Shown: positions 1 to 14,699, counted from the stretch's first letter. The stretch is 64,000 bases of DNA from Anseranas semipalmata (GCA_013399115.1 VXAA01006529.1:286867-350866); one strand, 5' to 3'. A program made the numbers and translations. Notes: a model not told the origin generated them from the letters alone.

Positions 1-340
1 TGTGCTGTGATGAACTGAAGTACTCTAATTATTTTCCAGTGTATTGTAGAAAAGTTGTCAGTTCTTCTGGGTATAATCTGAGAACAGCAGGGTGGAAGGG
101 AACCATAAACCCAGGAGCTATAATGGGAGGAACACAAACTCTTCATTGCATGGGATAGGGATAAGATATGTCTGACAAATAGTGTGGAAAGGCTAAGTGG
201 ACAATAGATGTTTTTCTTTGTTCATGTGGCTACCATGCTGTACCACTAAACCCCACAGGAATCTGCTCGCTTCAGGAGAGAGAATGTGCCTGAACCTATC
301 AGATTTAAAACCCAAGAGTTCTGCCTTAATTTTTCCTTTC

Positions 341-366
341 TTTCTTTCTTTATATATATATATATT
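341..366. repeat. TTTC/TA microsatellite
   Basis: TTTCTTTCTT followed by a run of TATATATA. Confidence 0.85.
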
Positions 367-944
367 GCAAAAAGATGATAATTTGGTTTGTGGCATATTT
401 TCTTTGGAAATCAATAATGCTGACTTTCCTGGGGAGTTATAAATAATGTTCTGACTTTTCCCTGACTCTCTGTTTCCTGTTTCGGATGTTGGCAGATCTT
501 CGATGGCACAGCTTTATTGCAATGACTGGGTATAACAGCATCTGAGCCAGAAAATTTTGGCTAGCATTTGGATTTTTCAGCTGCTGCTGATATGCTTTCT
601 GTGTTTCAGAAATATCTTGGTTTGCTTAAGTTCATATACTTAAGATAGAGAAAATACACAAATACAGAGTTGGGTGTTAAGGGCTTCATCTAGAAAATCT
701 GAACAAAGGAAAATACAATAGGACAAGACAGGAGGAAAATACAATAAGTAAAGACAGCAGGAAGATCTGCTTTATTTTCCTTTAAAGAAATGTCCCCTCT
801 TATAAGGAAGGGTAGAACTAACGAGCTTAATCAATGTGTCCTGTATTTAAAACTCTTTCTGAGGCAACAGAGATTATTATTATAGTTTTTATTACTATTG
901 ATATTTGCAAGACTATATTCTTAGAGGTGCAGTTGCTTTAGGGA

Positions 945-1110
945 ACTAGTGGAGTCACCATACCTGGAGTTGTTCAGAAGACGTGGAGATGTGGTGCTTA
1001 GGGACATGGTTTAGTGGTAGACTTGGCAGTGCTAGGTTAACAGTTAGACTTGATGATCTTAGAGTTCTTTTCCAACCTAAATTATTCTATGATTTTGTGG
1101 TTCTATATTA
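945..1110 (+). mobile_element. CR1 LINE 3' end fragment
   Basis: A short 5'-truncated CR1 tail. It resembles the 3' end of the element at 11100-11872 (TAGGGACATGGTTTAGTGG, then TTCCAACCTAAATTATTCT) and ends in ATTCTATGATTTTGTG. Same strand as MAMDC2. Confidence 0.85.
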
Positions 1111-1313
1111 TGGGGAAGGCAACGAGAGATGCAACCAAGGTGTGGAGGATGTAGAAATAGATCTGCCTTGTGGCATGGCTGCTCTCTCACTGCATGTGTG
1201 CTGCAGGTGAGCAGTAGAAATGGCAAAAGGCATACCTTTACAACTGTTTTCAAAGCAGAAAAAAAATAATAATTTGTGTCTGGTGTGCTAAGGCACCTTA
1301 GTTGCAATAGAAA

Positions 1314-1364
1314 TTTAGAAATATGAAATATGTTTAGAAACATATTTTAGTTTAGAAATATGAA
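1314..1364. repeat. Small inverted repeat inside a direct repeat
   Basis: AAATATGTTT and AAACATATTT (1326-1347) form a 10-bp stem with a 2-base loop. TTTAGAAATATGAA occurs on both sides (1314 and 1351). Confidence 0.7.
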
Positions 1365-1526
1365 GACTTGGCTTCTTTTGCTGGAGAACTAATTGGAAAC
1401 TTAGCTGCTGAGGCTGTGGCAATGAGAATCTGAAGAACAAGGAAAGAGGGCTTCCAGTCTTAATTTGAAACTTTTTGAATACTTTTAGCACCTATTTACA
1501 TATTTTAGCACCTCGAAGTTCTGTGT

Positions 1527-1560
1527 TTTTTGTTTGTTTGTTTTGTTGTTGTTGTTGTTT
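1527..1560. repeat. GTTT/GTT microsatellite
   Basis: TTTGTTTGTTTG then (TTG)n, directly upstream of a CR1 copy. Confidence 0.85.
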
Positions 1561-1584
1561 GACTTTAAATATCTGTAAGTTCCT

Positions 1585-2656
1585 CATAGAGAAGCTGATG
1601 AAGTATGTGTTGTGTGAGCAGACAGTAATGTGGATTGAAAACTGGCTGAATGGCCAAGCCCAGAGTGTGGTGATCAGTGGCACAAAGTCCAGCTGGAGGC
1701 CAGTAACTAAAGCTGTACCTGAGGGGTCAATACTGGGACTGACTCTAGCCTCCTCGTTAATGATCTGGATGGTGGGTTAGAGCACACCCTCAACAAGTTT
1801 GCTTGACACAAAACTGGGAGGAGTGGCTGATATGCCAGAGGGTTGTGCTGCCTTCCACAGGGACCTCAACAGTCTGGAGAAATAGGCTGACAAGAACCTC
1901 ATGAAGTTCAACAGGGGGAACTTCATGCACCTAGGGAGGAACAACCCCAGGCGCCAGTACATGCTGGTACCGACCAGGCGGAAGGCAGCTTTACAGAAAA
2001 AGGCCTGGGTGTCCTGCTGTACACCAAGTTGACCGTGAGTCAGCAGTGTATCCTGGGGGCAAAAAAAGCCAATAGCATTTTGGGCTGTGTTAGGAGGAAT
2101 GCTGTCAGGATGTTGAGGGAGGTGATCTGCTCAGCACTGGTGACGCCATGGCTGGAGTACTGCATCCAGTTCTGGGCTCCCCACCACAGGAGAGACACGG
2201 ACATACTGGAGAGGGTCCAATGAAGGGCCATGAAGATGATGAAGGCACTGGAGCATCTCTCTTATGAGGAAAGGCTGAGAGACATGGGACTGTTCAGTCT
2301 AGAGAGGTGAAGGCTTAGGGGGATCTTTTTAATGTACATAAATACATGAAGGGACACTGTCTGGAAGAAGGAGCCAGGTGCTTTCTAGTGGTGCCCAGGG
2401 ACAGCACACAATGGACATAAACTAAAACAAGTGAGCTTTCATATGAACATCAAGAAACACTTTCCTCTGTGGGTGATGGAGCACTGGCACAGGTTACCCA
2501 GAGAGGTTGTGCAGTCTTCCTCCTTGGAGATCTTCAAAAGCCGCCTGGATATGGTCCTGGGCAACCTGCTCTAGGTGTTCCTGCTTGAGCTAGGGTGTTG
2601 GACCAGGTGACCTCCAGAGGTCCCTTCCAACCTTTGCCATTCTGTGATTCTGTGGT
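1585..2656 (+). mobile_element. CR1 LINE, degraded reverse transcriptase 3' half
   Basis: Carries decayed reverse transcriptase: ENWLNGQAQSVVISGTKSSW then PEGSILG (normally PQGSxLGP), followed by scattered KFNRGNF and [16 protein letters not shown] segments with several stops. The 3' end is TTCCAACCTTTGCCATTCTG with a TGATTCTGTG tail. 5'-truncated, dead copy. Confidence 0.92.
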
Positions 2657-3889
2657 ATCTTCATTTTTTTGAGTGAAAGATAAGAAAAGCCCTACTGCAG
2701 TCATATTTCATACAGATCTCCACACACAGCAGGGAATGTGAGAATTTCTGGTACTTTTAAAGGTAAGAATTAAAGAGAATAATACGTGTACATGCCTGAG
2801 TCCATATATGTGTACATGCATAAAAACTGCACCCTCGTTCAAGAGAGAAAATGAAAGTTCTTTTCAGATATCCTCTTGGATAAAGGATTTCTCAATTGTT
2901 ACTAACAGGATGTGGAGAATTTTTTCCTTACTAGTATATTTCAGTACCTGATTATCATGTAGCTAAGGTTTTCTAATGCTCACAACTGCAAGATTTCATG
3001 GCAAACAGATAAGCTAGGGCATAGTGCACTCAGTTGCATTTTGCAAAAGGCTCTGTTCTTCATCATTTCCTCCTTTTTAGTAATTTCCATCTGAAGACTT
3101 CTTGGTCTCTGGCATGTGCTGTTTTACACATGGTTGTTATGCTGAGAAGCTTTAGCAAAATAGTTCTGCTGCATATAATCAGTCTTGGCAGATCTTTCTG
3201 CAAATGAATCTCCTTGACTGAAAGTGCCATTTCGTAGCTGTTTAGTCAAAGTGAGTTCATTTAAGGACACATGACAAAGATGACATTAATTGGCATCTAT
3301 GTTTAGTGGAGTCAGCAGGGAGGCAGATGAATGAATGGATATGGGCTCTGGGTTGCTCACAGCAGATCAGAATAGGTTCAGGCAAGTGACGAAGCAGATG
3401 TAGCTGTCTGTGCCGTCTGTCTTGCATCCACTCTGGAAATAGAGGCCTTTATTCTCCAAGGCCATTTATCCCTAAGCTAACCCGCGTTATCAGTATTTAT
3501 TCATTATCAGTATTCGTCACTGTTGTCTGCTCTTAGCAAGTCCCTTCTTCTCTCCTTCTCCCACATGTCAGATGCCTAGCATACAGAACAGTATATTTCC
3601 TGCCTTAAACATGTACACACTTGTGGGAAGCAGTCACAAAAATTTTAAAGTTTTAAGTAAGGGTTTGAACCAGAAGACCGGAGGGGCTTTGAGACACATT
3701 TCCATGTGTCAAGCCATGCTTCACAACCCTAGTGTCCTAGAGGCTGAAATCTACCATCTCATCCAAGGAAAATCATAGCTGAGTACCCAAGTGTCAAGTG
3801 ATAGGCAGTTTTGTTCTGTATGATTACAGCAGAAGAAACAGTGGAAATCTGTACCAGAGCTGGGATAATGCCATTGTTTTTATCTCTTG

Positions 3890-4436
3890 TCTCTACTTTA
3901 CACGATGTGTCACTGGAGACCCCACCTAGAGTACTGTGTTCAGCTCTGGGGCCCCCAACATAACAAAGACATGGACCTGTTGGAGTGGGTCCAGGGGAGG
4001 GCCACGAGGATGACCAGAGGGCTGGAGCACCTCTATGAAGAGAGGCTGAGGGAGCTGGGGTTGTTCAGCCTGGAGAAGGCTCCAGGGAGCCCTTACAGTG
4101 GCCTTCCAGTACTTAAAGGGGGTCTACAGGAAAGCTGGAGAGGGACTCTTTGTCAGGGCCTGTAGTGATAGGACAAGGAGTAATATTTTTTAACTAAAAG
4201 AGGGTAGATTTAGATTAGACATAAGGAAGAAATTCTTCACTGTGAGGGTGGTGAGGCACTGGAACAGGTTGCCCAGAGAAGCTGTGGATGCCCCATCCCT
4301 GGAGGTGTTCAAGGCCAGGTTGGGTGGGGCTTTGGGCAACCTGGTCTAGTGGGTGGTGTGGGCCCATGACGGGGGGGTTGGAACTGGGTGATCTTTAAGG
4401 TCCCTTCCAGCCCAAACAGTTCTATGATTCTATGGT
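3890..4436 (+). mobile_element. CR1 LINE 3' end
   Basis: Encodes remnants [39 protein letters not shown] and [12 protein letters not shown] of the CR1 ORF2 C-terminus. Ends ATTCTATGATTCTATGG. 5'-truncated. Confidence 0.93.
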
Positions 4437-7400
4437 TTTCCATTCTACAGCCCTGTAATTTGGTGCCATCTTTGAGTCCATTGGAGAAGTTATTCAAAAC
4501 AGGCAGCAAGAAAATGTGGAGTTTTTAGTACTGCTCAGGTTTTGGGCCATAGCTCGGGCAGCAGTATGCTTCTGTAAGCTGTGAACAAATCTGAGCCCTC
4601 CTGGTAAGCAGAAGATCAATGGTTATGGTCTCCCTAAGTGTAAACTCATTTGTGGTTGTTTAAATTCCTAAGTCTTCATAAGGGGAGGAAAAGGCTGCCT
4701 TGAGTGCTAGTGTGCATACCCATACACAAAATCAAACTGTGAATACAAGCATCTAGGTACCCAGATTTTTAAGGTGTACCTAATATAGCAACAATAAATA
4801 TATTCAAGAAAACCAATTTCCTTGATCTTTTTGCCCTAGAGATATGCCTTAGAGGCATGAAAAGGCCCAGGGCATATACAATGATAAACTCTGTCAGTGT
4901 GAGGAATAATGTCTGTTTACAGGTCTCTGTCGGTATACTGTCTTGCACCTGAATGTGCAGTTGCATATTCAGCATCACAGTACTTACTATTAGCAAACTA
5001 GTTATTAATACCTTCATATACGTCCTTGAAAATGTTTATGTAATTGTATGAATTTTTATTCATGTATGAAGCTTCATTTTAAGTTGTTGCCTTACCATTT
5101 CAAGTTGGATGACTTATAACATTTGAAATATGCATACATATAGCTATAGCTAGGCAATGCTAATCTAAGCTTTTGCTTTGTATAAGATTAGTCGATGTTT
5201 AGTAACAGGTAGAAGGAGTTCAAATGCATGAATCTTAACTAGTTCGTATTTAGTCATTGCTTTGAATTTTAATTCTTATGAGACCGTTTCCAGAGGGATT
5301 TCTTTCCTGGCCAAGAATATTCTTGTGTGCTTAAGTGGAAACATGAGAGGATTTATATCAATACCAGATTGTTCTCTAAATATAGCCACTTCTACTGCTT
5401 ATTTTAAACTAAGTGTCAAACTGGAGAGTTATTAGGGCAGTAACTGTAGTTTGTTTGAAAAAGAAGAGAGAACTTTCCACAGCAAAGTTGTCATATATGG
5501 AAAGAAGATGAGTGGTATGTGTAGCTTGGACCACCACATGTAGGTAAAAAGCAAAGAGCTGTAATCAGTGTTTGTTTTTGTATGAAAAAGCACTCACAAA
5601 TTTGGAGTAGACTTCACAGCTGATGGGTGTTGAAGCCAAAAATAGTTACATGATCAATCACCCTTCACTAGCAGAGGACACCCAATAGTCTCCCCCTGGG
5701 CTGGGTCAGCTAGATCTTTTTCTGTTAGCCTTTCCAGAGTTCCTTAGTTTTCGTGCTATTTCTTTTTGACAGATCATTTTGAATATTTCTGTTAGTTATG
5801 CAGCCAGCAGGAAATTTCACTGCTATGCCATTATTCAACTTCTAAGTTAACCCACTATTATTGAGAGAAATTTCCTATTCATAAGAGAGAGAGAAAGTGT
5901 GAGGCAGAGGAAAAGCTCAAGCTGAAACCCAGAGCAGTGGAAGTGTCAGTCTAAGTCCATGGTTTGAAAATATTCAAGTTGTTCTGTGGAAAGAAAACAA
6001 AACCTAAATCTTTGAAACTTGCTGGAAAATGGAATTGCTGCCTGCTGGACAACTGCACTAGTTGAAGCTCCCTCTTGAGGCCTTTCCTAATTTGGTGCTT
6101 GTACCATCCTAGTTTGTATAGCATTGACCTGTATTGAAGTACAAGAAACTCCCTGAGAGGGGAAGGTGGCAGTCTGAAGGGTGCTTGTAATAGTGCTTTG
6201 CTCTAGGCTGATGGAAGAAGGCAGCCTGTCAGATCTTCTGGAAGGATATGCTTGCAAGCTGTACCTTCATGGTGGGTCTGGGTGAAGTCGGTTCCACATG
6301 CATATTTCATTGTTGATTCTACTGAAATGTTGATGGGGAGGTTGCGTGATGTGCATGGGAAACCTGCTGCAGAGTTTCCATTAGTGCACCTATGGTCACT
6401 GTTATCCATCGGGCTACCTGAAGGCTACAGGAAATACAGCCCTGCAGGCCCATTGAAGAGGTTCTAGAGTGACAGCCATTGTCCCAAGTCCTGAGTGCAT
6501 TGGATATTTAGATTACAGTAAATATGTTGAGAGGGATGCTGGAGAAGAAGTTCAGGTCGAATAGGAATTGATATCCACCATGAAGTTTTTATACTTAATC
6601 TATAGCCCTGGCTCTGCTTTTCAATTTCTTTAGCTCCTTCAACAGTTTGTTTTCTTACCAGAAAGTTAAGAGAATTTTATAAATTATGAAGCGCTGAGTC
6701 CTCTATCCCAGCTGCTTCTGCTGCCCATCATCCTTAGCTTATAATATAGCCTGGCGTCAGCAAGGTGTCTGTAAGCACACATAGCCAAAGAGCAACAAGC
6801 TGAGAGAGGGGAGGGGATGGATCTACTCCATGACAACTTCAGTAAGCATCAGAAATGAGCATGAAATGGGATGTTCAACTCCAGACTGTTGTTTGAGTAC
6901 ATTAACTCATTCCCTGGTCAGATTCAAATCAAACTGATGACATAAGTATTACTCCAAATAAATGATTTTGCTGTTGTCTACAGTGATCACACATATTTTG
7001 AGTTTTCAAGTAGCATTAATTAAATTAATTAATTTTGAAATGCCAACTGTAATGAACTACTCTATATTAATTGCTATTTTCTCCTACTCTACCAACTTAC
7101 TCTGCAATTACATTCATATTTAACATCAAAGATTGTACTCAATAGCTCAGAATTTTCAGAGGTTAACTAAGGCCTACCAGTTATGAATGCCATAATAAAT
7201 ATTTGATGCATCTTGACTAGATTTTGAATTTTATATTTTTATATTCATTTATGCCACATGTTTCTTTCACAGCTGGCACAGAAGTATACTACAACAGGTC
7301 TGTCTGATAAGTACAGTTTGGTAGCAGTGGAAATTGCTTTCTGTTTGTTTACATACTTCATTATTCAGATTATTGTCTGTTTGTGTGGTTTGTTGCCCAG

Positions 7401-10400
7401 GTTTCCGTATGTTGCTGCCAACAATTGTAATTTTATGGCAGCACTTGTACCAATGCAAAATATACAAACTGATAGCAAAGTTTTAGCATTCCCGGAGCAG
7501 AAAGTATACTTCAAATTTTCAATTAATGTTTATTTAAAGGCCACCCTGATGATGAATTCTAGCAGCTAACTCTGCCTCAGCTGTTGTGGAAGGGCACACA
7601 AAAAGGTGAGGTGTGATTTTATTGCAAAATTCAAGCCATGGAATCTTCTTCATCATTGCTTCTGCAGGAGAAATAAATGATAATATTAAGCAGACACTGT
7701 CGAAGTGTGCCCTGTTTGGTTAATCTCAAGTGATGTAACCAGAAACTCACTCTTGCACACCCAGAAGGAGGGCTAGCATCTTAAAAAAGTGCTCCATGTT
7801 TGCTTTTCAATAAGGAGGACTTCCTAAACTATTTCATTGTCCCATCAAACTTCCACATACTTTTTTCTCTGAAAAGAAGAGATATAAATTTCAGAGGGAA
7901 AATGTGCCTAGAAGAAATGGGAAACTTTGATGTGAGGAATTTTGCATCTCCTGGAGATTCAGCAAACCAGTAAAGAAGGTAATTGCCCTGATGGGAGAGG
8001 CTGCATCTATGCAGTGCAGATCACACCAGCAACAGCAGGCTTGCTCACTGTCTTCTGTAGGTGTGTGCCTAATGGGGAGTGCTGTCATCAGTTGTAGCAA
8101 CCACAAAAATTAGTCAGTAGGGAATGTGTGTGTCTGCCTCAGATCCTGCACCGGAGGGCTCCTTTCCTGTCCGTGTAGGTTTGCCAGCTGCTTCTTGTGA
8201 CACATTTCCTTCATGCAAAAAATAAAAGCTAAATGCCAAGAGATCTACACAAAGGTGCAGAGCATTTTGGCAGCTGCCCGCCTTGGTCTGCCACTGACCT
8301 GCATATTTGCAGACCTCTTTGCCATATGGTTATTTCTCATGGCACACTCTGGCAGGCAGCCAGAGCTAAATGCAAGAGATAATTCGGCTTGTGCTAGTAA
8401 TTTCTATCCAGTGGTCCATGGGCAGTCCCTTGGGCCAAGATTAAATGAAACTTTGAGTTGAAATCTTTACCTTTCTGCTCTTGTATCTGATACAGAAGTT
8501 AAGCCCTCATACATTACTGAACTTATGCAGGGAGATACAAAGAAGTACCTACAAGTTTATTCTCTCATGAAACAGCTGTGTGGATGCTGAGTTACACAGC
8601 TAGATCTGTTTTCAGTGAGGCACTGTGAGTTTAATTCTCTCCTATCTGTGTTTCATGTAGCACAGAGATGTAGAGGAGGAAGGCATGTTTAAAATTCCTT
8701 GTGTGCTTCCCTACTGGAACCAGTCTGCATTTTCCTGAAACAGTTTGGTTCATGGGTCTAACAGCTGGAAAGCAGAGCCATTTTCCTCCCCAGAGGGCTG
8801 CAAGGACAACCACGGGTATTCCTTGAGGCCAGTTTCCTGACTGTTTATAGTCCTATACTTAGCTTCTGTGATACTGAGAGTCTGAGGCATAACAAAGAAA
8901 CAGTTCCTTTATTTGCAAAATGTAAAGATATTGCAGGCTCTGATTTTTTTTTTTTTTCAAAGCAGATTTTTAAAATCCTGTGAAAATAAATTCCTGTGGA
9001 AAAGAAAATAGAGCGCTTTTAAAAGCAAGGAAATAGCCATGTATATGAATATCCCTGCTTGTGTTTTTCGTGTGTGTGTGTTACATGCTGTATTCCTTGC
9101 TCTCTAAAATTTTTTGTGCTTTTTTTTCCTGCTTAAAAATCTAATGTGCAGTACAGCAAAGTTAGTTAACTATTTACACAATGTATTTTATTCATTTCCC
9201 CCCCTTCGATATCATTTTTTTAACTGAAAAAAAAAAATCAATATAACAAAGTGCTGGTTTGCAGTAGTCTTATGAAATAACGATCATCTAAATTCTGAAT
9301 GTGGAGATTTTTGGCCTTAGATAGCTGTCATAAACTGGGTCAGCTTGGATCAGCCTCTTGGTAGTTTTGGAGACCAGACTTTGAAGGCCGGTGTGTGAGA
9401 CCTTGTGTTTTCCTCCTTCAGAGCACTTTAGTTATAGGAATAGTGGCTTGGTACTTGGGGTTACTTCAGTATCACACATTGAAAAGTTGTCTTTTTTTTT
9501 TTTTTTTTTCCAAGTTCCCAACAGTCATAAATATTTTCCTTGTTTTCCAAGATAAAACTTGGCAAGCAACTGTTCTTGTGGCCTAGTTTAATCTCAGCTT
9601 TTGAGGTTTGGAGAAGGAGCAGCAATAGAGGAAGTTTCACCCTCTCTGTGCTGTGGAAATGCACCTTTCCTCTTGCTCCGTGGTAAAGGGAGAGTCTGGG
9701 CACAGTGTAAGGAAGTTGATAACATGTTGACAAATATCTCTTGTATGTGAGTTATGGAGCAGCTGTCAATGCTATTTGGGTTTATAGCTTGGAGCAGTAA
9801 CTCCAAGTATAAACTCCAGTGACTGGAAAAGACAATTCTACACCTTCACTTTTTAGAGAAGGCCTACAGCAGAGTTTTCCATATATGTGAAATTTGAACC
9901 TGAAATAAAGATCATGGAGTTAGTCTAATCACTTGTTAACATTTTATAATGAGTAAATTGCCTCCATAATCCCCAAGATGCCCCTTGATACTTCTTGGGC
10001 AAGCACGACTGCAAAATTCTTCAGTAAACAATGAGCTTTCTCTGCAGGCAGCACAAGTTTCCGACTCTGCAGGGCAACAGGCAAAACCTCTTTCCCTTTA
10101 GGGATCAGCTGCTGGGACAGTTTGAGACTTGGAAATCTGTTTCTTGACACCAGAAACAAAGCAGTGAGTCACTGTCAGTGACCAGCCAGACACACCAGAG
10201 CTCCAGCCGGCGTTGTCAAGTGCAGAAAGCAATGTATTGGAGCACTCGTATGTGCCAGATGCTAGCTGTTGGCTTCATTTCCCCCCCAAATGTATCTGCT
10301 TGCACAAAATACTTTTCCAGTACAGAATTCAATGTTCCTGGGGAGATGGTAAAAAATACAGAAAATGTGTTGGGAACGGTGATGAATGTTTTCGTTTACA

Positions 10401-11099
10401 CTTTGTTTATGAACTTTTCTAACACCTTCAAACATTCCAACATTTGCCTTGTCTCAAATAAATTCTGAACTACATTTTATGGCAAATACAACACTCAGAA
10501 AGTGGCTTTCTTAGAAAAACTGGACTATGGGCTGTTCTTAAAAAGACCACACAAAGCTTGGCACAAAGAACAAAGTTATTTCTGCAGAGTTTGTTATCTA
10601 CATAGTTTATTTTGATTTAGAATGTGTACAAAGCACATGCTGCTAAGTTGAGCACAGGCTCATCTGTTGCTACAGTTGATACCACAACCAGCTCAGCAAG
10701 TCCTCCAAGCTGAAAAATAGCTGACACTGGGAGGGCACAAGGGAAAGTATCTAAATATGCTTGTTTTGCACTTAATTCTTTCCCAGAATGTCCATCTGTG
10801 ACTACTGCCAGGTTCCAACACCAAGCTGGGTGGATGCAGAGTCAGATCCTTGGGGGCCATTCACGGTTCTTTTATTATGCTTTGAGCAATAAATTGGGGT
10901 GCACACTTGCAATAGAACTGCTCCCTGTGAGTGGTGTTCAGTGTCTGGTGAGATTTTGTAGCCTAAGTGCACTAAGGTAAGTTCATCTGAATGGTGTTTT
11001 ATGGATCACCTCAACTTCACTAATGTCTGTGTGATCACCTTAGAATATTTAAGATGTAAAGTAGGTAGAATGAGGCCTAATAGCTTTAATTGCCTGCTA

Positions 11100-11872
11100 G
11101 GGGAAAAGAAAAATCCGTGTCCTGCTGGGGCACAACAACCCCAAGCAGCGCTACAGGCTGGGGGATGAGTGGCTGGAAAGCCGCCTGGCAGAGAAGGACC
11201 TGGGAGTATTGGTTGATAGTCAGCTGAATATGAGCCAGCAGTGTGCTCAGGTGGCCAAGAAGGCCAACAGCATCCTGGCTTGTATCAGGAACAGTGTGGC
11301 CAGCAGGACTCGGGAAGTGATCGTCCCCCTGTACTCAGCTCTGGTGAGGCCGCACCTCGAGTCCTGTGTTCAGTTTTGGGCCCCTCACTCCAGGAAGGAC
11401 ATCGAGGTGCTGGAGCGTGTCCAAAGAAGGGCAATGAAGCTGATGAGGGGTCTGGGGAACAAGTCTTATGAGGAGCAGCTGAGGGAGCTGGGGTTGTTTA
11501 GCCTGGAGAAGAGGAGGCTCAGGGGCGACCTTATCGCTCTCTACAGGTACCTTAAAGGAGGCTGTAGCGAGGTGGGGATTGGTCTCTTCTCCCACATGTC
11601 AGGTGATAGGATGAGGGGAAATGGGCTAAAGTTGCACCAGGGGAGGTTTAGGTTAGATATTAGGAAAAATTTCTTTACTGAAAGGGTTGTGAGCCATTGG
11701 AACAGGCTGCCCAGGGAAGTGGTTGAGTCACCATCCCTGGAGGTATTCAAAGGACATTTAGATGAAGAGCTTAGTGATATGGTTTAGTGGAGGACTTGGT
11801 AGTGCTAGGTTAATGGTTGGAATGGATGATCTTGGAGGTCCTTTCCAAACTAAATGATTCTGTGATTCTGTG
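11100..11872 (+). mobile_element. CR1 LINE 3' end with intact ORF2 C-terminus
   Basis: From [20 protein letters not shown] to the last ORF2 codon the frame is uninterrupted. 11209-11787 (192 codons) covers [60 protein letters not shown] and [20 protein letters not shown]. The tail is TGATTCTGTGATTCTGTG. It is 5'-truncated, so cannot move by itself, but lack of damage suggests a relatively young insertion. Confidence 0.95.
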
Positions 11873-14699
11873 AAATCTAATGAGAACCCATAAACTCCAA
11901 TACTTTGGAAAGTTTTGCCAAACTTTTACTTACTTTTGCAGTGAAATAAGATTCAGTGGGGATATCCTGAAGGAAATGGTGTCATGAACTGGCAGGATCA
12001 GATTGATAGATTTTTTCCAATGACCAGCATATCCCTCAAGTGTTATTTCTGTCTTGATGTGTGCTACAGCTCAAACAACATATGCTAAATACCCTTGCAA
12101 ACAAGTGCCTCAGGATAATTAATACTGGATATTCATGGAATGAAGTTGCAGTAATTGCATGCTAAAATTCATCAAAAGTTTCAGCATTTCATTTCCAATA
12201 TCATCTAGAAAGAAAGGGGAATATCTAGGGCCTCTGTCAAAAATAAAACCTGAGCATCTGTGATGACAGGTGCCCCTGGGCAGCTGGGGGAGCATGAGAA
12301 GAGACTGCCTGAAAGAATTCACTTGTTGGTCATCACCAAGTGAGAGGAAGCGCCAGGACCACCACAACATGATGGATGTGTGAGGAGTGGAGGGAGTGAG
12401 ACAGATGGCAGGGCCCTGTGCATGTTCTGGGTGATGTCTGATGGCCTGAGAGGACTTCAGATATCAGGTGATCGCTCAGTTGGATTCAGTCCCAACGAAG
12501 AATTTGATTGGCTGTTTTAATTAAAGCACAAAACCCAAGAAAGCTAAAATGTAGCAAATCTCTATTGGTTAAGGTCAGCAGTTAGATACCTTGTGGAAAG
12601 CAAAACACTGGCTCTGTTCCTAAATCTCCTAAATTCCTAAACATTCATTGGCATCCATTTCTTTCTCTTCCCTCAGACTGGAGTTTGCAAAAGAAAATGT
12701 CTTTTGATTTTGGTACCAAGTGATCCTTACAAATGTGATTCTGGATAATATGTTTCACTGAGAGCCAAAACTCCATGACAGTCTCCTTCTCAAGGTACCA
12801 GAGAGTGCAACTACAGAGGCAGAAGGGAGGGAGCCATAGAGCACCAGCCACTCCCATGGAGTGCCACAGTATCTTGTACAATACTTTGGGATCTTCTGAA
12901 TTCCGAGACCAGCAGGGAACTTACAAATGTATGGTTGCCTATAATCCCTGTAAAATTTGGAAAGTCATTCTGGGGTTCATAAATACACCCAGGTTTCTGG
13001 AAAAAATATGACAAGCTTTCAGTCCTGCCTTTTGATGTGTAGTGTTTCATATGTTTAAAATCATGTCCTCACCAAAAAGGAGTAGAGAGTAATAATTGAA
13101 GAGGAAAAAAACAAGGATTGCAGTAGCATTGATAGGTTGAATTCCAGGCTTCCTGGGCTGTGAAATCCACCTCCAGTTTAATTTTCCCAGTTTTAACAGT
13201 CTCTGTTTCAGGGTACTCAGCCAGAAACCATTACTCGTGTTCTTGGAAAGGAGCTGTCTTGCAGGAGTAGGTTTGTGACCAGAACCCCCATGCTCAGTTT
13301 CCGATGGATGTAATCTACCGTGCAGCATGGATATGAATCGTTTGAAGTACACGTTCTCTTTGAAGAGGCAGGATGCTGGATGCACTATATTTGCAGGAAA
13401 AATCCATTGTTAAACTTCTCTGAACATAGAGGATTTGATACCTAATGAATGCAGTTGTACAGCAGGTTATATTGAAAGTTCAAATGGCAAATGTAGATTT
13501 CAGGATTAACTGTACAACTACTTTCCATTTCTGTAAAATATGCATGAGGTGTTTTAGGGATCACAGTTATCTAACCTGAATCTATTTTGATAATCCCTTG
13601 AAAACTCTCATTCTCAGATTTTGTGGATTTTGGTTCAGACTGTACACACTCACACACTTCCTCAATTGCTCCCAGCTGCCTGCCAGGCAGGAACCATGTA
13701 CAGAACAGCAGGCGTAGAGGCATCCCTGATAAACTGAAGCCCCAGATATTGATCTTTGAAGTGGATAACCACTGGATGCAGTTTTGCAGATCTCCAGGAA
13801 GTATTAGCAGTTAGTCCTGGTGTTTGTTATGCTCAAGTTCAATAGATGTGTTCCTTGGCTGCAGGTTTTGTGGTTGCAGATGCTGAATCTTCACTGTTAC
13901 ATGCTTCTGGTCCAGGATGAGTCTTGCAGGGACAGAAAATGATTCACTGTGGCTGCTTTCTCACTTAAGAGTGGATTACTCGAGAGTAACCATTGAGTAA
14001 ACATGGCAGGAACTAAGGGGCTGCCACAGCAGCAGACGACAATAAACAGTTCAGGAGCCAGTGACTGTCAGCAGCTTTTTGCAAGTGATGGTGTGACTAG
14101 GCTGGCTCGTTTGGGCAACCTTCTACCACGTTACTGTTAGCACCCATCAGGATCTGATCAGCTTCCCTGTAGGCAGTTTCCATAGCCAGCTATTTCAAGG
14201 CCTGGATCTAAATACAGAGCTGTTCTGTTAGTAGTTCTGTTTGTTTCTTGTGATGTGAGATCAATGATCACTCCACCAGGAATCTGCCAGTTGTCCTAAT
14301 GATCCTGGAATAAACAAAAAGTATAAAAACACCAAGCTTACAGAAAGCAGGAAACTGAACTCAGGAGTTCAACCTTGGAAACCAGTGAAACCAAACAAAT
14401 ATTTGAAATATTTCAAAACTAAATAATATTTCAGTCTATGCAAAAGCAAGGGCCCAGGTGAACATCAGAGTAAATGCAATTGTCTACGTCAAACACATTT
14501 ATAACTTTTCTTGGAGGGACAAGGCTTGTGGGCAAAGGTTACATTTTATTAGTCAATCTGATGTAGCTGGAAGAAACAGAGAAGTATTTAGGCAGATGAG
14601 CTATTTTTGGGGGTAATGCAGTAGGCCGAGTGACTTGGCAGATGCAGGCAGAGCAGATCCACTCAGTAGAAAAGCTTTCCTTGTACAGTCTCTCACTGA

